This document shows positions 43,766 through 52,232 of a stretch of 64,000 nucleotides of DNA, in pieces. Location of the stretch: contig CAVVPU010000241.1 of NCBI GenBank assembly GCA_963750015.1, forward strand, positions 96,242-160,241, in the 5' to 3' direction. The DNA comes from CAVVNC01 sp963750015 (GTDB taxonomy: Bacteria > Desulfobacterota > Syntrophorhabdia > Syntrophorhabdales > WCHB1-27). Below the pieces are notes generated by a model. It was not told where the DNA came from and made no database searches. It saw only the letters and a list, made by a program, of their open reading frames with translations. Position 1 is the first letter of the stretch. Each line of letters begins with the position of its first letter. A program made the position numbers and the translations under genes.

Positions 43766-44241
43766 AGGCTGAAGAAAAGCTCGGGAGAATACTTGTTGAC
43801 AGGGGCATGCGAATTGCCCTGGCGGAATCCTGCACGGGCGGTCTCATCTCGGGCAGGATTACCGACGTTGCAGGCTCCTCCGACTATTTCGAAGCAGGAC
43901 TCGTAACCTATAGCAACCGTGCCAAGGAAAAGTTTCTCTTCGTGTCGCACGATCTGCTCGTCGCCAAGGGGTCGGTCAGCGGGGAGGTGGCTCAGAAGAT
44001 GGCCGAGGGGGTGCGGGAGGCCACCGGTGCAGACCTAGGGCTTGCGGTCACGGGGATCGCCGGCCCCGGAGGGGGTAGCGTCGAGAAGCCGGTGGGGACC
44101 GTATACATCGGGCTTGCAGCCGAGGGAAAGAGTCTCGTGAGGCTGCACCATTTCTCAGGGGACCGCAGGGCCGTGAGAAATGGGACGGGCGATGCGGCTC
44201 TCAGCCTTGCCCTCGATTTTCTGGAAGGCCATGCAGAATGA
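43762..44241 (+). CDS. pncC: Nicotinamide-nucleotide amidase (CinA C-terminal type)
   Basis: A 159-residue CinA-C domain protein that deamidates NMN to NaMN in the pyridine nucleotide cycle. ALAESCTGGLISGRITDVAGSS holds the nucleophile Ser-Thr/Cys-type motif, and GLAVTGIAGPGGGSVEKPVGTVYIG is diagnostic. It has no N-terminal MoCF-like domain. It is coupled to pgpA and thpR by 4-nt overlaps. Confidence 0.93.
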   Translation: MKAEEKLGRILVDRGMRIALAESCTGGLISGRITDVAGSSDYFEAGLVTYSNRAKEKFLFVSHDLLVAKGSVSGEVAQKMAEGVREATGADLGLAVTGIAGPGGGSVEKPVGTVYIGLAAEGKSLVRLHHFSGDRRAVRNGTGDAALSLALDFLEGHAE

Positions 44242-44792
44242 GAAGCTTCTTGGCCCTCGAGATCCCGGAGGAGACCGGCGAATATTTAAGGACCTGCATC
44301 GGCCGGCTCGCGAAGAGGACTGCGGACGTGAAGTGGGTGAGAAACGAAGGCATCCACATCACTGTTAAATTCCTGGGCGAGATCGAAGAGAGCCTGGCAC
44401 GGAGGATGGAGCCTCTTCTTTTGCCGGTGGGCGGCCTTATTGCCCCTATCAGAGCCCGTCTGGGCGCACTCGATGCCTTTCCTTCTCTCCGGAGCGCGAG
44501 GGTCATCGTGGTGCGTCTCAAGGAGGGCGGCGAGAAGATGGAAATGGTTTTTTCCGAGGTCGAGGAGAGACTCGCCGCGATAGGCATAGAAAAGGAGAAA
44601 AGAGGTTTCACCCCGCATATCACCCTGGGGAGGAGGCGGACGCCGAAACCGTTCCCCAACGGAGACCCGATGCCCATAGAGCAAAAGGAATTTGCGGTCG
44701 AGAATCTCGTTCTGTTTCAGAGCACGCTGACTCCGGGCGGAGCTATCTACGCCCCGATATGGAAGATAAAACTTGGAGGCGAAGACCGATGA
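44238..44792 (+). CDS. thpR: RNA 2',3'-cyclic phosphodiesterase ThpR (LigT)
   Basis: A 184-residue 2H phosphoesterase. The two His motifs are visible: HITVKFLG and HITLGRRR. MRSFLALEIPEETGEYL is the usual start. In this family it acts on 2',3'-cyclic phosphate RNA ends. The pncC-thpR-recA order is widely seen in deltaproteobacteria. It overlaps recA by 4 nt. Confidence 0.93.
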   Translation: MRSFLALEIPEETGEYLRTCIGRLAKRTADVKWVRNEGIHITVKFLGEIEESLARRMEPLLLPVGGLIAPIRARLGALDAFPSLRSARVIVVRLKEGGEKMEMVFSEVEERLAAIGIEKEKRGFTPHITLGRRRTPKPFPNGDPMPIEQKEFAVENLVLFQSTLTPGGAIYAPIWKIKLGGEDR

Positions 44793-45814
44793 AGGAAGAA
44801 GGCACGAGGACCAAGGTGGAGGAAGGAAACAAGGGCAAGGCCATAGACATGGCAGTGACGCAGATCGAGCGTCTTTTCGGCAAAGGCTCAATAATGAAGC
44901 TGGGGGACAGGCCGATCGAGGAGACGCCCGTTGTCTCCACAGGCTCCCTCGCGCTCAATATCGCCTTGGGTATCGGCGGCATCCCCCGGGGACGGGTGAT
45001 TGAGATCTTCGGGCCCGAGGCCTCGGGGAAGACGACTCTTGCTCTTCAGATCGTGGCGGAGGTACAGAAGAATGGTGGGGTCGCGGCCTTTGTTGACGCC
45101 GAACATGCCCTCGACGTCCATTATGCGAACAGGATAGGTGTGCAGACTGAGGATTTGCTCATTTCTCAGCCGGATACGGGGGAACAGGCCCTGGAAATCA
45201 CCGAGATTCTCGTGAGGAGCGGTGCCGTGGACATCGTGGTGGTCGACTCGGTGGCGGCCCTCGTGCCGAAGGCTGAGATCGAGGGTGAGATGGGAGACCA
45301 GCACATGGGTCTGCAGGCGCGACTCATGTCCCAGGCTCTCAGAAAGCTGACGGCCATCGTAAGCAAATCGATGACAATCGTGATCTTTATCAATCAGATC
45401 AGACAGAAGATAGGGATTATGTTCGGCAATCCCGAGACCACTACCGGAGGGAATGCGCTTAAGTTCTATTCCTCGATTCGTCTCGATATCAGACGGATCT
45501 CGGCGATCAAGGACGGCCAGGACATGGTCGGGTCGAGGACGAGGGTCAAGGTGGTGAAGAACAAGCTTGCCCCTCCTTTCAAAGAGGCGGAATTCGACAT
45601 CGTTTTCGGGGAGGGCATATCGAGGGAAGGGGACATCGTGGATTTGGGGGTGGAGGCCAACCTGATAGAGAAATCAGGGGCCTGGTTCTCCTATGGAGAG
45701 GCCCGCATAGGACAAGGCAGAGAAAACGCCAAAGAGTTCTTCAAGACCCATCCCGAAGTGGCCGCCGATCTGGAAGCCAGGATCATGGTACATTACGGCT
45801 TGAAAAAGGATTAA
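44789..45814 (+). CDS. recA: Recombinase RecA
   Basis: DNA-strand-exchange ATPase and SOS co-protease, about 341 residues. Walker A FGPEASGKTTLALQ, then VAFVDAEHALD, LLISQPDTGEQALEI, DSVAALVPKAEIEGEMGD and GGNALKFYSSIRLDIRR. ATG at 44789 overlaps the thpR stop (ATGA), with GGAGG upstream. An in-frame ATG at 44759 would overlap thpR more deeply and is less likely. Confidence 0.98.
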   Translation: MKEEGTRTKVEEGNKGKAIDMAVTQIERLFGKGSIMKLGDRPIEETPVVSTGSLALNIALGIGGIPRGRVIEIFGPEASGKTTLALQIVAEVQKNGGVAAFVDAEHALDVHYANRIGVQTEDLLISQPDTGEQALEITEILVRSGAVDIVVVDSVAALVPKAEIEGEMGDQHMGLQARLMSQALRKLTAIVSKSMTIVIFINQIRQKIGIMFGNPETTTGGNALKFYSSIRLDIRRISAIKDGQDMVGSRTRVKVVKNKLAPPFKEAEFDIVFGEGISREGDIVDLGVEANLIEKSGAWFSYGEARIGQGRENAKEFFKTHPEVAADLEARIMVHYGLKKD

Positions 45815-45816
45815 CC

Positions 45817-48441
45817 GTGTTATCGAAAGAAACGAGAAAACAATTCCTGGAATTTTTTGCCGATCATGGCCACACTATTCTGCCCAGCTCTTCCCTCGTG
45901 CCCGACAAGGACCCCAGCCTGTTATTCGTTAATGCCGGCATGGTTCAGTTCAAGAACGTCTTCTTAGGCCTCGACAAGAGGCCGTACAAGCGGGCCACTA
46001 CGTCGCAGAAGTGCGTACGCGCAGGAGGCAAGCATAACGATCTCGACAATGTGGGGAAGACCCTGAGGCACCATACCTTTTTCGAGATGCTCGGCAACTT
46101 CTCCTTCGGCGATTATTTCAAGAAGGATGCCGTCGCCTTCGCATGGGAGTTTCTGCTGAAAAGGCTTGGCCTTGATGAGCAGCGCCTCTGGATCACCATC
46201 TTTCAGGAGGATGACGAGGCAGAGGCGCTTTGGAAAGCAGTGGGCGTCTCGCCTTCGAGGATCGTCAGACTAGGCGAGAAGGACAACTTCTGGTCCATGG
46301 GCGACGAGGGCCCATGCGGCCCGTGCTCCGAGATCATATACGATCTCGGAGAGGGAGTGGGATGCGGTCAGCCCACCTGCGCCGTGGGCTGCGACTGCGA
46401 CCGATACCTTGAGATATGGAACCTCGTGTTCATGCAGTATGAGCGGGAGAGAGGCGGCCGCATGACGAAGCTGCCTAACCCTTCCATCGATACGGGCATG
46501 GGGCTTGAGCGGATCGCCTCCGTGCTTCAGGGAAAGATAGGCAACTACGAAACAGACCTTTTTGCGCCGCTATTGACCAGGCTCGAGGAGATGTCCGGGC
46601 AGGCCTACGGCGAAAAGGTGCTGACCGATATCGCCTTCCGGGTCATCGCCGACCACGTTCGGGGTGCGACCTTCATCATCAACGACGGCGTGCTGCCTTC
46701 AAAAGAGGGACGGGGCTACGTGCTGAGGCGCATCCTTCGGCGGGCTCTGCGCTACGGCAAGAAGATCGGGCTGGAGGGCGACTTCCTTTCGGATCTGTCA
46801 AGGCTCGTGGTCGATATGATGGACGATGTCTACCCGGAAGTCAGGAACAATTACCCCTTCATCCTGCGAATCCTGAAGGGCGAGGAAGAACGGTTCCTCG
46901 AGACCCTGAGCGTGGGCGTGAAGCTCTACGACGAGGTGAAGAGAGAGGTTACATCGAGGGGCGACAAGGTGATTCCCGGCGACGTGGTGTACCGGCTTTA
47001 CGATACCTTTGGTTTTCCCGTCGACATCACTAATGAGATGGCCCAGGAGGACGGACTCTTTCTCGATACGGCCGGATTCGAAAAGGCCTTGGGCGAGCAG
47101 AAGGAGCGCTCGAGGACGGACCGCCGATCGAAAGAAGTGGGCTTCGGTAGCGAATCGAAAGGGATCGTCGCAGAAGACCTGAAGAACCGCTTTACCGGTT
47201 ATGAAACACTCGAGTCGGATGCCACCATACTTGCCCTGATCAAGGACGGAGAACCCGTCGAGGAGCTTAATGAAGGCGATGAAGGCGCCCTCTTTTTCGA
47301 TGCCACGCCTTTTTATGGCGAAGCAGGCGGACAGGTGAGCGATGACGGAATAGTGCAAAAGGCGGGCTCGACAGCCCTGGTGACGGCAGTGTCCCGCGTG
47401 AAAGAGAACCTTTTTGCCCATGACGTAAAGGTGGAGAAGGGGTCCTTCTCGATAGGGGATGCCGTGCACCTCGCGGTGGATAGAGAGAAAAGAAGGGCGA
47501 TCGCGAGGAACCATACGGCGACCCATCTGCTCCAGTTCGCCCTGAGGTCCGTTCTCGGTGAACACGTGAAACAATCAGGCTCCCTCGTTGAGCGGGACAG
47601 GCTCAGGTTCGATTTTACTCACTTCGAAGGCCTCGACACGGAGCAATTAGCGAGAGTTGAGGACATAGTCAACGAGAAGATACTCGACACGGTCGAAGTG
47701 GACACCGAGATAAAGGACAGGGAGGCCGCGATACGCGAAGGAGCAACCGCTCTTTTTGAAGAGAAGTATGGCGAGAGTGTCAGGGTCGTATCGATCGATG
47801 GCTTCAGCAGGGAGCTATGCGGCGGCACTCACGTGAAGAACACAGGAGAAATCGGCAGCTTTACGATTCTGAGCGAGAGCTCGCTCGCTTCCGGCATACG
47901 GAGGATAGAGGCGGTGACGGGCAAGGGCGCCGTTCAGCATAGACGGAAGATGGACGGCATGGCCCGCTCCATCGCCAAAGAGCTCAAGACCGATCTCGAC
48001 AGCCTCGAGGAACGTGTTGGAACAATCCTGGCAGACTTCTCGGCGAGGGAAAAAGAGATAGTTCGGCTCAAGGACGAGATGACCCGGCAACGGGTGGAGG
48101 AGGCCATAAAGGGTGCCGTTGAGAAGGGGGGCGCTCGCATCGTCACTATGTTCGTGCCTGGGGGGAGTGCCGAGGACCTGCGGAAGGCGACCGATGTGCT
48201 GAGGGACAAGCTGAAGAGCTGCGTGGTGGTAGTTGGCACGAAAGATGATGCCAAGGGACTTCTCGTGGCCGCAGTCACCAAAGACCTTGTGAGCGCTTAC
48301 AGTGCTGGCCAGATCATCAAGTCGATCGCCGCACGATTCAGCGGCAAGGGTGGGGGAAACCCACAGATGGCCCAAGGCGGTGTCGCGGCCGACCAGGTGA
48401 TGGACGCGCTCAAGTATGCTAGGGAGCTTTTAGGAGTTTGA
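45817..48441 (+). CDS. alaS: Alanyl-tRNA synthetase
   Basis: Class II synthetase, 874 residues, full length. The aminoacylation core shows TILPSSSLVPDKDPSLLFVNAG and the SIDTGMGLERIASVLQ region. The editing domain has RNHTATHLLQFALRSVLG and the CGGTHVKNTGEIG motif. The C-terminal oligomerisation domain ends near the stop. The start is GTG at 45817, 2 nt after recA. It is the last gene of the long plus-strand run. Its cognate tRNA-Ala gene lies 0.7 kb downstream. Confidence 0.98.
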   Translation: MLSKETRKQFLEFFADHGHTILPSSSLVPDKDPSLLFVNAGMVQFKNVFLGLDKRPYKRATTSQKCVRAGGKHNDLDNVGKTLRHHTFFEMLGNFSFGDYFKKDAVAFAWEFLLKRLGLDEQRLWITIFQEDDEAEALWKAVGVSPSRIVRLGEKDNFWSMGDEGPCGPCSEIIYDLGEGVGCGQPTCAVGCDCDRYLEIWNLVFMQYERERGGRMTKLPNPSIDTGMGLERIASVLQGKIGNYETDLFAPLLTRLEEMSGQAYGEKVLTDIAFRVIADHVRGATFIINDGVLPSKEGRGYVLRRILRRALRYGKKIGLEGDFLSDLSRLVVDMMDDVYPEVRNNYPFILRILKGEEERFLETLSVGVKLYDEVKREVTSRGDKVIPGDVVYRLYDTFGFPVDITNEMAQEDGLFLDTAGFEKALGEQKERSRTDRRSKEVGFGSESKGIVAEDLKNRFTGYETLESDATILALIKDGEPVEELNEGDEGALFFDATPFYGEAGGQVSDDGIVQKAGSTALVTAVSRVKENLFAHDVKVEKGSFSIGDAVHLAVDREKRRAIARNHTATHLLQFALRSVLGEHVKQSGSLVERDRLRFDFTHFEGLDTEQLARVEDIVNEKILDTVEVDTEIKDREAAIREGATALFEEKYGESVRVVSIDGFSRELCGGTHVKNTGEIGSFTILSESSLASGIRRIEAVTGKGAVQHRRKMDGMARSIAKELKTDLDSLEERVGTILADFSAREKEIVRLKDEMTRQRVEEAIKGAVEKGGARIVTMFVPGGSAEDLRKATDVLRDKLKSCVVVVGTKDDAKGLLVAAVTKDLVSAYSAGQIIKSIAARFSGKGGGNPQMAQGGVAADQVMDALKYARELLGV

Positions 48442-48490
48442 TCGGAAATCCAAAACTTACCCCAGAAATACGATAAAGAATTTTATCAGA

Positions 48491-48538
48491 GTCTCCTCCT
48501 TTCTTGAAAGCCACGATCAGGAAAGGAGGAGACTTTTT
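48491..48538 (+). terminator. Strong intrinsic terminator after alaS
   Basis: A perfect 13-bp stem, GTCTCCTCCTTTC (48491-48503) with GAAAGGAGGAGAC (48521-48533), 17-nt loop, followed by five T residues. It closes the long gyrB-alaS transcription run. Confidence 0.92.
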
Positions 48539-48705
48539 GTGCGGTTATTGTTCGGCAATTTGCCTGCGACGTCAGAAAAAACCACCTCGTAAAATGCTCC
48601 AGAATCGCATTTCAGGTCTCGGTCTGGATGATCACACAGCCCGTCCCCTAAAAGTGTCTCTCGACGAATTTCGACGTCTGCAATTAATGGGGCTCGCGTC
48701 GCCCC

Positions 48706-48728
48706 CTCGGTCAGCAGAGCTGACCGAG
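48706..48728. repeat. Hairpin at the edge of the tandem repeat array
   Basis: CTCGGTCAGC, AGA, GCTGACCGAG: a perfect 10-bp stem with a 3-nt loop, inside a stretch (48690-48740) that looks like a diverged partial copy of the adjacent repeat unit (shared GGCTCGCGT and AAAAGGAAG blocks). Confidence 0.6.
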
Positions 48729-48737
48729 CCTCCCCTT

Positions 48738-49103
48738 CATAAAAAGGAAGAACCGCCGCAGGCGCGCACTGCCTGGGTGTCGAATGGGATGACGGCCCGC
48801 CTCGGCTGCCGGGGCTCGCGTACCCCAGGCCCGGCCAAGCTCACTCAGCAAAAGGAAGAACCGCCGCAGGCGCGCACTGCCTGGGTGTCGAATGGGATGA
48901 CGGCCCGCCTCGGCTGCCGGGGCTCGCGTACCCCAGGCCCGGCCAAGCTCACTCAGCAAAAGGAAGAACCGCCGCAGGCGCGCACTGCCTGGGTGTCGAA
49001 TGGGATGACGGCCCGCCTCGGCTGCCGGGGCTCGCGTACCCCAGGCCCGGCCAAGCTCACTCATAAAAAGGAAGAACCGCCGCAGGCGCGCACTGCCTGG
49101 GTG
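48738..49103. repeat. Tandem array of a 108-bp repeat, 3.4 copies
   Basis: The block GGAAGAACCGCC recurs at 48746, 48854, 48962 and 49070, a spacing of exactly 108 bp. The three full copies appear identical by eye; the fourth stops after GCCTGGGTG at 49103. Each unit contains short inverted repeats (GCCTGGG with CCCAGGC, and GGGG...CCCC around CTCGCGTA) and so could fold. The 108-bp length is 36 codons, so frames stay open through the array on both strands. The predicted proteins there are repeat artefacts. It lies within the 720-bp gap between alaS and tRNA-Ala, which otherwise holds only the alaS terminator. Confidence 0.95.
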
Positions 49104-49162
49104 CCCACGCTCGCTTATCCGGACAGATTCATAATAATGTTGATGGATGGTAGAGGAACGAA

Positions 49163-49238
49163 TGGTGGAGATGGCGGGATTCGAACCCGCGACCTTCGCG
49201 TTGCGAACGCGACGCTCTCCCAACTGAGCCACACCCCC
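49163..49238 (-). tRNA. tRNA-Ala, anticodon CGC
   Basis: A complete 76-nt cloverleaf with encoded CCA. Acceptor GGGGGTG pairs with CATCTCC, including a G3-U70 pair, the alanine identity element. The D-arm is GCTC/GAGC. The anticodon stem TCGCG/CGCGA has loop TTCGCAA, hence anticodon CGC reading GCG. The T-arm is GCGGG-TTCGAAT-CCCGC. It lies 17 nt past the end of galU and 60 nt from the repeat array. Confidence 0.95.
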
Positions 49239-49255
49239 ACAATCAGGTTAATATC

Positions 49256-50137
49256 CTATTTCATAATCTCGCTCAGGTCAAGGGTTCTGATGAATGCGCC
49301 GAGCTCCTCCCTCACCTCCGGGTGTTGAAGGCCGAGAAAGAGGTTGGCTGAAATCAGGCCCGCCTTGTTGCCGGCATCGAAACGCTTCCCCTCGTATTCC
49401 AGACCGAGGACCGGCATGTCGGGAAGGAGTCTCTTGATCGCGTCGGTAAGCTGTATTTCCCCTCCTGCGCCCGCCTCGGTTCCCCTGAGGATGGTGAAGA
49501 TGTCAGGGGGAAGCACATACCGGCCTATTACGGCGAGATTGCTCGGAGCAATCGCGAGGGGAGGTTTTTCTATCATGTCCCGTATCTGATGGAGCCTTTC
49601 TCTCATCGGTTCGGGCCGTATTATGCCGTACTGGGGAATTGCCTCCTGCGGGACCACCTGCACTGCGACCACTGGATGTCCATATTCGTTGTATACATCG
49701 AGGAGTTGAGCTATGCAGGGCGTTCGGGAGACAATGAGATCGTCCGGAAGCAGGACGGCGAAAGGCTCATCGTTGATAAGGTCTCGGGCGCAGAGGATGG
49801 CGTGGCCGAGGCCCATGGGGTAGGGCTGTCTCACCGAGACGATACGGGCGAGGGAGGAGGTCCTCCTGATTATTTCGAGGAGATCCGGCTTATTCTTCTT
49901 TTCGAGAAAGGATTCCAGTTCTGCAAAGGTGTCGAAGTGGTCTTCTATGGAACCCTTCTCGCGGCCCGTTATGAGAATAACCTCTTCTATCCCGGAAGCC
50001 GCGATCTCCTCGACGATGTATTGTATAAGAGGCTTATCCACGACCGGGAGCAGTTCTTTGGGCACGACCTTGGTTGCGGGGAGCATACGTGTGCCGAAAC
50101 CCCCCGCGGGAATGATCGCCTTTCGCACTTTCTTCAT
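49256..50137 (-). CDS. galU: UTP-glucose-1-phosphate uridylyltransferase
   Basis: Makes UDP-glucose from glucose-1-phosphate and UTP, 293 residues. KKVRKAIIPAGGFGTRMLPATKVVPKEL is the nucleotide-binding start, with VDKPLIQYIVEEI, LPDDLI, FEGKRFD-like EYEGKRFDAGNKAG, and GGEIQLTDAI. It lies downstream of the response regulator in the glgA-kinase-regulator-galU set and probably supplies UDP-glucose for the GalT reaction or glycans. Confidence 0.96.
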   Translation of the reverse strand: MKKVRKAIIPAGGFGTRMLPATKVVPKELLPVVDKPLIQYIVEEIAASGIEEVILITGREKGSIEDHFDTFAELESFLEKKNKPDLLEIIRRTSSLARIVSVRQPYPMGLGHAILCARDLINDEPFAVLLPDDLIVSRTPCIAQLLDVYNEYGHPVVAVQVVPQEAIPQYGIIRPEPMRERLHQIRDMIEKPPLAIAPSNLAVIGRYVLPPDIFTILRGTEAGAGGEIQLTDAIKRLLPDMPVLGLEYEGKRFDAGNKAGLISANLFLGLQHPEVREELGAFIRTLDLSEIMK

Positions 50138-50138
50138 G

Positions 50139-50498
50139 TCACACTCCGAGTATATTTTTTATGGTTTCTTTCAGCTCGCGCATATCGGCTGATTTTACCA
50201 CATAGGCGTCCGAGACCCAGCTCGAGAAGTCCTGTTTGAATTCACCGTACGCTGAACAAAGGATCACGTGCTGATCCTTGTCGACCTTCTTGATCTCGTT
50301 GAGCGTCTGGATCCCATCCATGCCCGGCATCTTTATGTCGAGCACCACGAGATCGAAGCGCCGATTCTTCATTTTTTCAAGGGCGTCGAAGCCATTCGAC
50401 GCAAGCTCGATCGTATAACCCTCCTCCTCCAGCTCCTCTTTGAAGAGAAGCCTGATATGCTCTTCGTCGTCAACGAGCAGGATATTTATTGCTTCCAT
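50139..50498 (-). CDS. Response regulator, receiver domain only
   Basis: A 119-residue CheY-like single receiver. INILLVDDEEHIRLLFKEELEEEGY carries the acidic pair, VVLDIKMPGMDGIQTL the phosphorylated Asp, and the Lys is in VVKSADMRELK. There is no output domain. ATG at 50498 is preferred over the GTG at 50507, which abuts the ribosome site. It follows the histidine kinase by 15 nt. Confidence 0.93.
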   Translation of the reverse strand: MEAINILLVDDEEHIRLLFKEELEEEGYTIELASNGFDALEKMKNRRFDLVVLDIKMPGMDGIQTLNEIKKVDKDQHVILCSAYGEFKQDFSSWVSDAYVVKSADMRELKETIKNILGV

Positions 50499-50513
50499 AC
50501 GTTTCACCCCTCT

Positions 50514-52232
50514 TTAAGTAATATTTCTGCTGGGGAGATACACAGTGAAGATGACGCCCTCACCCGGCCTATTTTTTACTTCAATGTCGCCTCCATGGTG
50601 CGTGACGATCTTGTTTGAAATGGCAAGACCGAGCCCGCTCCCCCTCTCTTTTGTCGTGAAGAAGGGATTGAAAATGTTGTCGAGGAAGGACGGCTCGACG
50701 CCTCCGCCGGTATCCTTGATGGAAGCGGCGAGGAACTGCTGACCCCGGAATAGAGTACTCTCGGTGCTTATGACGATGGTGCCCTTCCCCTGCATGGCCT
50801 CGAAAGAGTTCATGAGGATGTTTATGAAGGCCTGTTTAATCTGCTGCACGTCGCATAGGGTGGCCGATAGATTCCGGTCGTATTCCTTCGTGATAGTGAT
50901 GCCTTCCCAGCCCCTGTCCGAGGACAGGAGATAGAGGATCTCGTCCAGGAGTTCGTTGATGTCGCACAGCTCGAAGAGGAGCGGGGTCTCCTTGACGTAG
51001 TTGAGAATCTCCGTGAGAATCGATTCCAGGCGGGCAACTTCTTTGGTGATGATTTCGATGTAACGAGCCTCGCTCTCGTCGAGGTGGGCCTTCTTCGCAA
51101 GTCTCTTGGTGAAGCCGCCGATGACGACCAGAGGGTTCTTGATCTCGTGGGCGATGTTGGCAGTCATTTCTCCGAGGCTCCTGAGCTTCTCGTGCTCAAT
51201 GAGGCGTCTTTGAGCGTCACCCAGTTCCCTCAGGGCTTCCCTTAGTTTGATGTTCAGAAGGGAGCTTTCCAGGCCTCCCGAAATGTAATTGGCAATCGTG
51301 TCCAGCAGGTAGCTGTCTTCCTCGTCATCGCCTATATCTCTTTGCTCCTTCTTGCGGCAGAGAGAGATGGTCCCGAGGACGCGGTCTTTGGCAACGATGG
51401 GCACGGCGAAGAGCGAGAAAGTGCGCCCGCCTGAGGAAGGGCCAAGGCTGTAGTCAGTGCGCGAGACAGCTTGCTTCAGCCGCATGGCCTCGTTTTCCAG
51501 ATCAAGAACGTGCTCTTCGAGCATTGATTCTATTACTCCTGAGGTGAACCTCTGTCCGTCGAATTTCAGGAAAGCCGCATTCAGCTTGATGGTCGCGAAC
51601 CATCCATTTAGGGCCTTGGCCGTGATGAGCGCGATATTCTCGAGGATTGCCTGAGGCTCCGTGGTCGATGTGAGGATGCGGCCGAGGTCGGAGAGGGTGG
51701 CGAGTTCTGCGATACGCTTCTTCGACGTGAGGAGGAGGTCTGACGTGCGGAGAATGCCGCCAAGCTCACGGCAGAGGATCGAAAGGGCAGTCCTGTCCGT
51801 CTCGCCAATGCTTTCCTTCGAGGAGGAGCAGCCGAGGAGCACCCCGTAGAGAAAGCTGTCATCGGATAGGGGAAGAAAAGCGAATGATTTGAAGCGGGCC
51901 ACGGCTTCGTCCAGCCCCGAATAGAAGAGACAACCGAAGCGCGGCGCCAGATTGTCGATGGTAAAGAACTGAGGAGCCCTCTTCTGTGCGACCGTACCCA
52001 CCACACCTTCCCCGATGTGACAACGATAGTCGTTGAGAAGTTTAAAGAGGTGGCCGTTCCTGTTCGTGTATCTGCACGTGAGACGCCTGTCCTTGTCGAG
52101 CGTATAGACGAGGACTTCATCGAAGCCCATATCGCCTGAGATGATGTTAAGAATCGCATTGATCCGGGCGGCTATTTCGAGATTGGAATGGGATATCTCG
52201 ATGACCTTGCCGAGAACGTTAGCGAAATTCAT
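50514..52232 (-). CDS. Cytosolic GAF-domain sensor histidine kinase
   Basis: A 572-residue kinase without membrane segments. Two GAF-like domains occupy about residues 20-160 and 175-310 (segments IGEGVVGTVAQKRAP and FSLFAVPIVAKDRVLGTISL). A coiled coil with LIEHEKLRSLGEMTANIAHEIKNPLVVIGG is the HisKA phosphoacceptor. The HATPase end has NILMNSFEAMQGKGT, DTGGGVEPSFLDNIFNPFFTTKERGSGLGL. It overlaps the glgA stop by 14 nt and is followed by its likely partner regulator. Ligand unknown. The position suggests control of glycogen metabolism, an inference. Confidence 0.9.
   Translation of the reverse strand: MNFANVLGKVIEISHSNLEIAARINAILNIISGDMGFDEVLVYTLDKDRRLTCRYTNRNGHLFKLLNDYRCHIGEGVVGTVAQKRAPQFFTIDNLAPRFGCLFYSGLDEAVARFKSFAFLPLSDDSFLYGVLLGCSSSKESIGETDRTALSILCRELGGILRTSDLLLTSKKRIAELATLSDLGRILTSTTEPQAILENIALITAKALNGWFATIKLNAAFLKFDGQRFTSGVIESMLEEHVLDLENEAMRLKQAVSRTDYSLGPSSGGRTFSLFAVPIVAKDRVLGTISLCRKKEQRDIGDDEEDSYLLDTIANYISGGLESSLLNIKLREALRELGDAQRRLIEHEKLRSLGEMTANIAHEIKNPLVVIGGFTKRLAKKAHLDESEARYIEIITKEVARLESILTEILNYVKETPLLFELCDINELLDEILYLLSSDRGWEGITITKEYDRNLSATLCDVQQIKQAFINILMNSFEAMQGKGTIVISTESTLFRGQQFLAASIKDTGGGVEPSFLDNIFNPFFTTKERGSGLGLAISNKIVTHHGGDIEVKNRPGEGVIFTVYLPSRNIT

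Noticed and set aside
48738..49103. CRISPR array
   Set aside because: The repeats are contiguous 108-bp copies with no unique spacers and there are no cas genes.
48711..49232. Minus-strand open frame of 173 codons starting in tRNA-Ala
   Set aside because: The MAQLGERRVRNAKVAGSNPA-type start is the usual false protein read from a tRNA gene, followed by the repeats.
48504..49328. Open frame of 274 codons with 36-residue repeats on the plus strand
   Set aside because: It is the in-frame reading of the 108-bp DNA repeats and of the tRNA-Ala complement; it has no ribosome site and starts within the terminator loop.
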